Positions 1-7,111 of a stretch of 64,000 nt of DNA are shown here, in pieces (position 1 is the stretch's first letter; each line of letters begins with the position of its first letter). Position numbers and translations under genes: made by a program. The stretch spans positions 620,001 to 684,000 of the forward strand of contig NZ_PDEQ01000001.1 of the NCBI RefSeq assembly GCF_002554795.1, read 5' to 3'. Source of the DNA: Longibacter salinarum. Lineage in GTDB: Bacteria > Bacteroidota > Rhodothermia > Rhodothermales > Salinibacteraceae. The notes beneath the pieces are model-generated. The model saw nothing but the letters and a program-made list of their open reading frames with translations. It was not told the DNA's origin and ran no database searches.

Positions 1-2
1 GC

Positions 3-245
3 TTCCTGGACGGAAAAGCACTTGCCGGTATGGAACTGGGTGTCGAAAGCCCGCGCTACGTCGACCGGTCCGAGACCGAGCAAACCGATACCATCGTCGA
101 CCTTGACCTCAACGGAAGCTATCACGTCACGCCCATCATCGACATTGTGGCTCGGCTGGACAATATGGGTGCTTCCTTCGAACGCTATGCAGGCTACGAG
201 CGCCCGCCTACAACCGTAACAGCTGGTATTCGCATACACTGGTAG
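3..245 (+). CDS. C-terminal part of an outer-membrane beta-barrel protein (partial)
   Basis: The reading frame is open from the left edge of the window, so only the last 80 residues are seen. They alternate polar and hydrophobic residues as beta strands do, and the protein ends in ...GIRIHW. A terminal aromatic residue after an alternating strand is the usual signature of outer-membrane barrels exported by the BAM complex. The stretch reading DNMGASFERYAGY resembles the last strands of TonB-dependent receptor-like proteins of Bacteroidota, but too little is present to name the family. It is followed by about 220 bases without a gene before the HU-like gene. Confidence 0.6.
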   Translation, partial: FLDGKALAGMELGVESPRYVDRSETEQTDTIVDLDLNGSYHVTPIIDIVARLDNMGASFERYAGYERPPTTVTAGIRIHW

Positions 246-468
246 TTGGACCAGATCGACTCAATCCGATCCGCACCTTCTTACGGCCACACAAAGGCGT
301 TTAATTTCAATAGAGTGTGATGTATGTTGGAGGACCGACTGGTAACCAACTTGACACGGTCTGCTTCTTGCATCTGTTTTGTTAAACCGGTACGCCCAAC
401 CGTTGCGCAGTAGTCCCCGGGCGTCCCCGGACCCCCACGAAATTAGCACACTTCCAATCTCCGTACTC

Positions 469-684
469 ATGGCCGGTCCTTCTGCAGAAGACATTATCCA
501 CGCGTTTGCCCGTGCCGTCCGAGACTCTCTCGAGAAAGGTGAATCCGTTCGGGTACCGGGCCTCGGCCGCTTCGACATTGAGCACAGGCAAAGCCAGATG
601 GTAGAGACCGACGAGGGCGAAGCGACGATGGCCCCGCCTCGCGATGTGATATCATTCACGCCCGATTCCGGCACGACCTCATAA
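469..684 (+). CDS. Short HU/IHF-like DNA-binding protein
   Basis: This 71-residue protein shows the HU/IHF pattern: an N-terminal helical part (AEDIIHAFARAVRDSLEKGE) and then the VPGLGRFDIE turn that matches the LPGFGTFEV signature of HU. Typical HU is about 90 residues. Here the arm region is short and the final helix after the FTPDS stretch is missing, so the fold is reduced. I chose the ATG at 469. An upstream TTG at 379 would add 30 residues that look nothing like HU. It sits 56 bases before a gene that starts with a second HU-like domain and is probably co-transcribed with it. Whether it binds DNA or only partners the next protein is unknown. Confidence 0.7.
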   Translation: MAGPSAEDIIHAFARAVRDSLEKGESVRVPGLGRFDIEHRQSQMVETDEGEATMAPPRDVISFTPDSGTTS

Positions 685-740
685 GCATATCGCGCTCTCC
701 CTCCCCCCTCACCTCGTTCGCGCATTCGGCTCGCCTCACC

Positions 741-2411
741 ATGCCTGCAAATATTTTCGAACGCATCGCCGATATCCTCGGCCTCCCGACGGATCGGTCT
801 GAGAAATTAGTCCGCGCAATGATTCGCGAGATTCGGAAGCGAGCGCGGAAAGGACGTGGCGTTAAAATCCCCAATCTCGGATCCTTCGCCGTCGAAGACG
901 GCCAACTTACGTTCACGCCTGCGAAATCCTTGGCCCGAGCCGTAAACCAGCGTTTCGAGGGCCTTGGTGATGAACAGGTCGCTCTCCCGGAGCTCGACGA
1001 ACAATCCGGTACGGGTGAAGGACCGACGACAATCACTCGCGGCTTTGACATGGGAGCGTGGGATCCGTTGGATACCGGTGGTGAATCCACGGCATCGGGT
1101 ACAAGCTCCACGTCGACCTCTGGTGGCGCGGATACAGACGAGTTTCAGATCGCTCAAGAGGCGCCAGACACGGACGAGTTCGAGATTCCGGGAGGGAGTG
1201 ACCAGGACTCAAACCGCGACGCACCGCGCGACGAGGCTCCACGCCAGGAGGTCGATGCGTCTACCAAGGAACCCGAGTCTGATCCGCAGTGGGATGTCGG
1301 GCCCGCTAGATCGGTCGAGGAAGATGATTCATCAGCCGAAGACGCGTTCCCCAGTCCTGACCGATTGCGAGGGGAGGAATCAGCGCGTGACCAGGGATCG
1401 GACATCGATCCTTCCGCCCCATTGAGCGTGGATGACCATCGTGCCGAAAACGTGGACGATGACTCCTACGATGATTCCGGGTTCTCTTTCTCGAATGATC
1501 CTGATGAACGCGCGGCGTCAGTGGACGATGCAGACGCAGATGAACCAAATCCCTGGGCTGCTGAGTCAGCATGGGACTTGTCAACGGTAACCTCGTCGGA
1601 TGTCGACGATTCCGATGACGTCGGTGATGATCCTGCCACTGACCCGGAAGACCCGAGCGACTATCCGTCCTATCGACCACCGGACGCTGACGAGCAGGAG
1701 GCTGAAAATCAGCCGTCAAGGTCCATCTTCGACTTTGACGAGGAAGAGGAAGAACCCGACTCACCAAAACGGGACGCCCCGAAAACGACGAAGATTGACG
1801 TCGCCTCGCTCGAAGATGAAGCCGAGGAGCAAGAAACGAGTTCATCGAGCGCAGCAACCGTAATTTCCGTTGTCGTGATCCTCTTTCTTGCTCTCGCGGG
1901 TGGATGGATCGTCCTTGGCCAGCAGGGAATCGTCCCGGCTCCAGACCGTGTTCTCGGTCTGGAGAAGGGCCTCACGACCTCATCGTCCCCATCCGCATCG
2001 AACGATGCTGAGGAGGCTCCATCTACTGTCTCCTCCTCCCAAAACGACGCTTCTGCGACCGAAACGGGATCGCCCCAAGGTCAAGCAGATGAGACGACGG
2101 CCCCCGAAGAAACGACCGAAGCTGGAAACAATACGCAACGCGGATTCGATTCACAGCAGGGCGGCTTCACCATTGCCGTGGCCTCTCGCTCCACGCGTTC
2201 GGGTGCTCAGGCAATGGTTGAGCAATTCCGACGGAATCTGGCAGATACCAACTTGCCTGTAGATATCGTTACTGCTACAACGAACGGAACGACCCGATAC
2301 CGCGTCGGCGTTGGCCAGTTTTCGACACGTGCCGCCGCGAACGAGACGCGCCGCGAACTGCAGACGCGTCTCCCCGACGGAGCATGGCCTGTCCCAATCG
2401 ATGGTGAGTAA
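741..2411 (+). CDS. HU-like domain / acidic linker / TM / SPOR-domain membrane protein
   Basis: The 556-residue protein has four visible parts. Residues 1-66 form an HU-like domain with the IPNLGSFAVE signature but without the DNA-clamping arm. Residues ~80-370 are a very Asp/Glu/Ser-rich, probably disordered linker. A single hydrophobic segment at about 372-393 (VISVVVILFLALAGG) should cross the inner membrane. Residues ~472-552 match the SPOR fold (FTIAVASRSTRS..., then YRVGVGQFSTRAAAN). SPOR domains bind peptidoglycan stripped of stem peptides at division sites. The topology implied is HU-like part in the cytoplasm and SPOR in the periplasm. HU-CCDC81 plus SPOR fusions occur in Bacteroidota, but I know of no established role. 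exbB and exbD follow on the same strand. Confidence 0.8.
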   Translation: MPANIFERIADILGLPTDRSEKLVRAMIREIRKRARKGRGVKIPNLGSFAVEDGQLTFTPAKSLARAVNQRFEGLGDEQVALPELDEQSGTGEGPTTITRGFDMGAWDPLDTGGESTASGTSSTSTSGGADTDEFQIAQEAPDTDEFEIPGGSDQDSNRDAPRDEAPRQEVDASTKEPESDPQWDVGPARSVEEDDSSAEDAFPSPDRLRGEESARDQGSDIDPSAPLSVDDHRAENVDDDSYDDSGFSFSNDPDERAASVDDADADEPNPWAAESAWDLSTVTSSDVDDSDDVGDDPATDPEDPSDYPSYRPPDADEQEAENQPSRSIFDFDEEEEEPDSPKRDAPKTTKIDVASLEDEAEEQETSSSSAATVISVVVILFLALAGGWIVLGQQGIVPAPDRVLGLEKGLTTSSSPSASNDAEEAPSTVSSSQNDASATETGSPQGQADETTAPEETTEAGNNTQRGFDSQQGGFTIAVASRSTRSGAQAMVEQFRRNLADTNLPVDIVTATTNGTTRYRVGVGQFSTRAAANETRRELQTRLPDGAWPVPIDGE

Positions 2412-2539
2412 GCTCTGACTGAGAGGGCTTTCCGAGCAAAGATCGTTTCTGCATTCTTTTTCCGCCGTCTGTATCGGCGCATCCGCCCCCCGCGGATACC
2501 TTTCACTCCCACTCCCCCGACTACCCTCCCCCACAGCCT

Positions 2540-3232
2540 ATGGCGCCGCTGCCGCAAGTCGACACGACCGCTGCCGATACAACGCAAGCTGCCGGAGCGG
2601 GCGCACAGTCCCTCCTTGACATCTTATTTCAAGGCGGATGGGTGATGATTCCCATTCTCCTGCTCTCGCTCGTAGCAATTTATCTGCTCATTGAGCGCCT
2701 GATCACGATCCGTAATGCGCAATCGGACCCAGAGGTCGTTACCGACCGGATACGTCAATACGTCCGCTCAGGCGATGTCGACGGAGCGATATCTTACTGC
2801 ATGCAGAAGGACGTCCCCATCACGCGCATTCTGAAGCAGGGGCTTGAGCGCCTCGGGCGCCCCATTTCGGAGATCCAGGATGCCGTTCAGGCTGCAGGAA
2901 AGTACGAAACGTTTGAGCTGGAGAAAAAGACGAACATGCTCGCAAGCATCGCGGGAGTCGCTCCTATGCTTGGATTCTTCGGAACGGTCCTCGGTATGAT
3001 TCGCGCGTTTCAGGAGATTCAGAACCTGCAGGGCAATGTTAATCCCAGCGTTCTCGCCGGCGGGATCTGGGAGGCTCTCGTTACAACAGCGACCGGGCTC
3101 CTCGTCGGTATTCTCGCTTTACTTGCGTACAACTTCCTCCTTACACGGATTCGCAGGCTGACAAACGACATGGAGCGCTCGGCGACCGACTTTATCGACC
3201 TGCTTCAAGAGCCCGTACCTCCACAGTCGTAG
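2540..3232 (+). CDS. exbB: MotA/TolQ/ExbB proton channel family protein
   Basis: This 230-residue inner-membrane protein has three hydrophobic segments, at about residues 32-52, 133-155 and 173-200. The last two carry the family core: ...SIAGVAPMLGFFGTVLGM... and ...GGIWEALVTTATGLLVGI.... ExbB/TolQ proteins form a pentameric proton channel with an ExbD/TolR dimer and drive TonB- or TolA-type energy transfer to the outer membrane. The exbD homologue follows 63 bases downstream. ExbB and TolQ cannot be told apart from this sequence alone, and no tonB or tolA is visible nearby. It lies 128 bases after the HU-SPOR gene, which suggests one operon. Confidence 0.85.
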   Translation: MAPLPQVDTTAADTTQAAGAGAQSLLDILFQGGWVMIPILLLSLVAIYLLIERLITIRNAQSDPEVVTDRIRQYVRSGDVDGAISYCMQKDVPITRILKQGLERLGRPISEIQDAVQAAGKYETFELEKKTNMLASIAGVAPMLGFFGTVLGMIRAFQEIQNLQGNVNPSVLAGGIWEALVTTATGLLVGILALLAYNFLLTRIRRLTNDMERSATDFIDLLQEPVPPQS

Positions 3233-3295
3233 GTACGCCGTCTGTCGTTGCCGCATGATATCCGCGCCCCTGTCTTCGCTTTGCCCCTCCTGCCC

Positions 3296-3697
3296 ATGCC
3301 ACTCGACTTCTCCCCGTCGCGTGAGCCGCTGTCGACGTTCAGCCTTGCCGGCATGACCGACATCGTGCTTCTGCTCCTGATCTTTTTTCTTTTGACCTCG
3401 AACTTTATCCCACAAATGGGAATCCGGGTCACACTTCCCCAGGTGGAGTCATCAGCTCCGGTAGAGCGTGATTACGTGACCGTGGTTCTCACCGATGAAG
3501 GGACGTATTACGTTAACGGTCAACGCGTCTCAGAGAGCCGGCTTGTTGCTTCCATCCGATCTGCGAAGACGACGCAATCCGCTCTCGTGCTTCGTGCGGA
3601 TCAGGGTGCTACAATCGGACAGTTCGCCACGGTTGCTTCCGCAGCTCAGGCGCTAAATCTGCGCGTGTTGATGGCAACAGAGCGTAACCGCCGCTGA
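3296..3697 (+). CDS. exbD: ExbD/TolR family biopolymer transport protein
   Basis: This 133-residue protein has a short cytoplasmic N-terminus, one membrane segment at residues ~20-37 (TDIVLLLLIFFLL) and a periplasmic domain. Asp22 at the start of the segment is the conserved proton-relay acid of the family. The periplasmic part (VVLTDEGTYYVNGQRV... LVLRADQGATIGQFATVAS) is the usual ExbD fold. I took the ATG at 3296; a TTG at 3248 would add 16 residues unlike the family. It pairs with the ExbB homologue just upstream and is followed 42 bases later by a strong hairpin terminator, so it is the last gene of the HU-SPOR-exbBD unit. Confidence 0.85.
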   Translation: MPLDFSPSREPLSTFSLAGMTDIVLLLLIFFLLTSNFIPQMGIRVTLPQVESSAPVERDYVTVVLTDEGTYYVNGQRVSESRLVASIRSAKTTQSALVLRADQGATIGQFATVASAAQALNLRVLMATERNRR

Positions 3698-3738
3698 CGT
3701 CCTGCCTGCTCTACTGTACAACTGGTTACCAAGCTGGA

Positions 3739-3770
3739 CACCACTCGCCTCGTTGCGGGTGGTGTTTTTT
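3739..3770 (+). terminator. Rho-independent terminator of the HU-SPOR-exbBD unit
   Basis: A 10-bp stem, CACCACTCGC pairing with GCGGGTGGTG (one G-T pair), closes a 6-base loop and is followed by six Ts. It lies 42 bases after the exbD stop. Confidence 0.9.
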
Positions 3771-3998
3771 CGTTTGATACATGCCGGAAGCGTACATCAA
3801 GTAGATCCGTGCCTTTCAGAGGCATCAAGATCCGATGACGTGAGGGTGCCTAACAGAGACCGCGGCGTGCGCGGCGGTCCAGAGTACGGTTCACGGGCTG
3901 TTATTCGTTTTCCGAATGATACGGTCGGGATCCCCCATACCGTGTCCTCGCAGGAGCTCCGAGTTGGGAAGAGAAACGAGTCAACGGTATCCGTTCAA

Positions 3999-4193
3999 AA
4001 CCTGTTTGCCGGACAGCCTTCGGCGATCCGATGGTACGGACCTCCCGATAGTCGGTCCTCGCTATGTTGGCAATACTGGGTCGGTTTGATCTCGCGCTGT
4101 GTCCACTCCGTCATCGCGAAAAGATCACTGTCAAACGTATGATGGGCATGAACACCCGTCGTTACGTTTCGAGACCCATCCGCCAAACAGGTT
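3999..4193. mobile_element. MITE-like inverted-repeat element, copy 1
   Basis: The left end AACCTGTTTGCCGGA (3999-4013) and the right end TCCGCCAAACAGGTT (4179-4193) are inverted repeats matching at 14 of 15 positions. Internal blocks (CAGCCTTC, GACCTCCC, GGTCGGTCCTCGCTAT, CGATCAC-like) recur in the element at 13642-13856 in the same order. It encodes no credible protein. The size (~195 bp) and structure fit a miniature inverted-repeat transposable element or the remnant of an insertion sequence. No clear target-site duplication was found. Confidence 0.6.
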
Positions 4194-4197
4194 GTCA

Positions 4198-4519
4198 AAC
4201 GCTCTTCTGCAAGGAGCGGCCGCGTCCGCCGAATCGAAGCCGCTGGAGACACCGACATTTTAACGTCGAAACGGTAGTATTCCGTCGGCCCGAGTCGTAC
4301 AAGCACATGTGTGACGAGCTCGACCAGACGCCTTCCCCCCGACATCTAACTGTGGATCACCGTGGAGGCACCGACACGGAGGTGAATACGATCGACACAT
4401 TCTGTCTCTGAGTAGCCACAGACAGGTGTTCAAGCAAACCACACGAGTAGACGGCTACGCCCAGACGCCCTTTGAACGTCACACGTCTGGACGCCAAACT
4501 GCCAGAGCACACAAATATA
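4198..4519. other. Intergenic region, no gene seen
   Basis: Open frames here (and in 3771-3998, on the other side of the inverted-repeat element) are short, overlap each other and show no recognisable domain or steady codon bias. This is the space between the convergent ends of the exbBD and gld operons. Confidence 0.5.
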
Positions 4520-4554
4520 GAAGCGGCTCATGCCTGGAAGGCACGAGCCGCTTC
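4520..4554 (-). terminator. Terminator of the gld operon
   Basis: A 15-bp inverted repeat (GAAGCGGCTCATGCC / GGCACGAGCCGCTTC) with a 5-base loop lies 32 bases past the gldN stop. On the minus strand all pairs form, one as G-U, and the stem is followed by TATATTTGTG. Confidence 0.85.
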
Positions 4555-4585
4555 TCTTCTACTTAATTCGCTCTGTAGTCCTCGC

Positions 4586-5251
4586 TTAGCGCGAGGAATA
4601 CGAGAGGCGAGTAATCTTATCGACCAGGTTTCGCTTCTTGGCCTCAAAGCCCTCTCGGACGGTCCGATCGCCGATCTCGACGATACGCGCATCGCGTTCA
4701 CGAACGATCTTCGCGAATGCGATCTGATCACCAAATGGCTTGAGCGCAGCCTCATTGGTCACGAGCGTTGTGCCCTTGTTGCGGAGCACGTCGTCGACCC
4801 AAGAGTCTTTGGCGTTGAGGTACATAATCGGAATATCTTCCTCACCGGTGCCCGGCGGGCGATAGATAAAGAAGAGTTCCGTGATACGCTCCTCGAAGCC
4901 GTCGCGGTTCACCTCGAAGCGGTAGTCAATAAAGACATAGTTCGCACTCGAGAGACCAATACCCTCCTGGTTAAGAAGCTGATCTTCGAGCTGGCTAACC
5001 AGGGTACGGTTCGGGTCGTCAGGGGCACGTTTAATTTGAAGGCTGTCGCTGCGGTCGATCACATTAATCAGTGTGTCGAGCAGGGCCCGAGTTGGCGTCT
5101 CGGTCTGCACCGGAGCGATGACCTGCGTCGTCTGGAGCCAGCGCTGGGCGTTAGCTTCGCGCGGGCCGATGAAAAGAAGGAACGCGAGGGCGAGAGTGGC
5201 AATCCCGCCGACACGTTTTAATGCGTGGAGTGGATGGATGGTACGCATCAT
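4586..5251 (-). CDS. gldN: GldN/PorN-type gliding motility / T9SS protein (short form)
   Basis: This 221-residue protein begins with a signal peptide (hydrophobic segment ~17-28, probable cleavage near ANAQ at 33-36), so it acts in the periplasm. GldN/PorN binds GldK/PorK and forms part of the ring complex of type IX secretion. Matching features are the RALLDTLINVIDRSDSLQIK start of the mature domain and the ELFFIYRPPG... LKPFGDQIAFAKIVRERD region. GldN of Flavobacterium is nearer 300 residues, so this one is short. Its position as last gene after gldK, gldL and gldM supports the name more than the sequence alone does. A terminator follows. Confidence 0.75.
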   Translation of the reverse strand: MMRTIHPLHALKRVGGIATLALAFLLFIGPREANAQRWLQTTQVIAPVQTETPTRALLDTLINVIDRSDSLQIKRAPDDPNRTLVSQLEDQLLNQEGIGLSSANYVFIDYRFEVNRDGFEERITELFFIYRPPGTGEEDIPIMYLNAKDSWVDDVLRNKGTTLVTNEAALKPFGDQIAFAKIVRERDARIVEIGDRTVREGFEAKKRNLVDKITRLSYSSR

Positions 5252-5297
5252 AACGTTATGAGAACGGCGATGGGATGAATCGAGGGGGAGGTCCGTA

Positions 5298-6323
5298 CTA
5301 CGAGAGCACGAAACTGAAGGAACGGCTGGCCTCGCTTAGCTGAACAGGGATGGCCTGTCCGGCGTGGTTGATACGAACGACACCCTGCAATTGGACCAGA
5401 ATTTGGTCCTTCGGGCGTGCGTCGCGCAACTCACGCACGAGTCGCAGTTCGCTGCCGTTCGAGAGATTGAACGTGCCAACCTCTTGGCTCGCAGCAAGTC
5501 CCTTCCTGATAGAGACGCGGGCACGACGGATTTGGTAACGGGCATCCTGCGGGTAGCTGGACGCATACTCACGGTCGGGCTCGATTTCAAAGTCGAGCAC
5601 GGGACGTGCCTTCGAAAAGGCGTCGCCGCTGGTGAGTTGTTTGCCCGTGGCATCGAGAACCTTGATCTCCGGTCGAGGCGGATCGATAACAGCAAACTCT
5701 TTCGATCCCAAGAAGACATCATCTTCTTCTTCGCTGGCCAAGAAGGCCCGGACAGACACAGACTGCCCAGACGGGCTCAGGCGTAGCTGACGCCCTTCCT
5801 GCATGTTTCCGTTGGCCTCCAGCTTCAGCGGCTGGTTCTCAAGACCCGGAACGTCGATCCGGATCTGGTTCAGCGTCTGCCGATAGAGCGATTGCGTCGC
5901 CACACTCGTGGCAACGAGCTCGGGTCGGCGCACGGTGAAGGAACCACGGACCTCTGTTTCGGCCGTCTCCTTGTTCACCTGCTGATATTCCATCACCGCG
6001 GTGTAATTGATCTTCTTTACGTCCTCATCTTCCGCCAGGAGGCTACCTGTCGGCATTTGAAGAGACGTGTCGCCCATGACGGTCATCCGCCCATCGGGCG
6101 CCTTCAATGTCACTTTGCTTGCAGCGGTAAGGTATGCTCGAGCTGTGTAGGGCTGTCCGAGAACGATGTTCTCATCCCCTACGACGACCGGCTTCACTTC
6201 CTTGACCGCGAAGGTCGTCTCATCCAGATCAAACGTACTGAAAGAGTACAGGAGGATCGGCAGGTACAGCGCCAGCATCACCTGGTACCGCAGCTGTTTA
6301 ATATCCGAATTTTCTCCAGCCAT
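5298..6323 (-). CDS. gldM: GldM/PorM-type T9SS motor protein (short form)
   Basis: The 341-residue protein has one N-terminal membrane segment (~13-29, VMLALYLPILLYSF) and a large beta-rich periplasmic part. GldM and GldL form the proton-driven motor of the T9SS, with the GldM shaft reaching to the GldK/N ring. Canonical GldM is ~510-520 residues with four periplasmic domains (D1-D4), so roughly one to two domains appear to be missing. It lies 3 bases from gldL and 46 bases from gldN in the same orientation. The assignment relies on topology, order and partial similarity of the beta domains (VGDENIVLGQPYTARAYL). Confidence 0.75.
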   Translation of the reverse strand: MAGENSDIKQLRYQVMLALYLPILLYSFSTFDLDETTFAVKEVKPVVVGDENIVLGQPYTARAYLTAASKVTLKAPDGRMTVMGDTSLQMPTGSLLAEDEDVKKINYTAVMEYQQVNKETAETEVRGSFTVRRPELVATSVATQSLYRQTLNQIRIDVPGLENQPLKLEANGNMQEGRQLRLSPSGQSVSVRAFLASEEEDDVFLGSKEFAVIDPPRPEIKVLDATGKQLTSGDAFSKARPVLDFEIEPDREYASSYPQDARYQIRRARVSIRKGLAASQEVGTFNLSNGSELRLVRELRDARPKDQILVQLQGVVRINHAGQAIPVQLSEASRSFSFVLS

Positions 6324-6326
6324 AGG

Positions 6327-6980
6327 TTACTTCACCGTTTGCTTATTTTCGGAGACGCCGTTTGCGGCTTGCGGATTATTGAACTGGCGGAAGCGGCTCA
6401 GCATGGTGTCCAGATCATTGCGCATCTCCTGAACAGCAGATCCCGCATTCTCCATTTCACCGCCAAGGGCGTTCATCCCGCGACCGAGGCGCTCTGCGTC
6501 CTCTGCGAGATCACCACTGGCCACCTCGCTCAACTTCGAGCGCATGTCTTGCACGGCGACGCGTGCACGCTTCATCTCCCCGACCATGTCGTGGATTTCA
6601 CCGCCGAACTGCTTGATCTCTTTTCCAAGCGCGCCCATCATGACGTTCAGGTCGTCATTGACCTTCTTCTCAATCATCTTCCGGGCCGAGGCGGTGACGG
6701 GCGTACCGGGATCCGATGAACCAGCAGCTGCCATTTGTTGTGCTTCTTCATCGGAGGACGGCGTGTCCATGATGAAGGCTTGTCCCAGTTCGAGGCAGCC
6801 CATGACAACGAAGGCAGCGGCCTCACCAATGAAGCCGAGCTGCATAAACAGCTCCCAGTTCGGATATTTTAGAATTTTAAAGAACACCCCGAGGATGGCG
6901 AGGGCACCAAAGATTCCGATAAAGAATCCGAGGACCTTCGTAATCCTCGCAAGGATGGCTTCTGATCGTTTTGTGGCCAT
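6327..6980 (-). CDS. gldL: GldL/PorL-type T9SS motor protein
   Basis: This 217-residue protein has two membrane helices, at about residues 16-37 and 46-66, followed by a long cytoplasmic helical tail with many Glu, Lys and Met (coiled coil likely at 95-190). GldL uses the proton motive force with GldM to power type IX secretion and gliding. A membrane-embedded acid, Glu53 in GFIGEAAAF, and Lys35 in the first hairpin match charged residues known to matter in GldL. Only 3 bases separate it from gldM, which suggests translational coupling. It sits between gldK and gldM as in classical gldKLMN clusters. Confidence 0.85.
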   Translation of the reverse strand: MATKRSEAILARITKVLGFFIGIFGALAILGVFFKILKYPNWELFMQLGFIGEAAAFVVMGCLELGQAFIMDTPSSDEEAQQMAAAGSSDPGTPVTASARKMIEKKVNDDLNVMMGALGKEIKQFGGEIHDMVGEMKRARVAVQDMRSKLSEVASGDLAEDAERLGRGMNALGGEMENAGSAVQEMRNDLDTMLSRFRQFNNPQAANGVSENKQTVK

Positions 6981-7111
6981 AGCGATTTAACGTGCTATAA
7001 CAATTAAGGCGAGAACGGAGGAGTTAAAGTGGGGAACGAATGGCACGCACTACGCAAGGCGAACGCACACCGCTGTTCCCGAGTCAATGTTAGGCGTAAG
7101 GCGCGGTGCCG

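Noticed and set aside
338-360. Sequence ACTGGTAACCAACTTGACAC, resembling ACTGGTTACCAAGCTGGACA near 3721
   Set aside because: The similarity is short (about 17 of 22) and has no inverted ends; it may be chance and was not called as a repeat.
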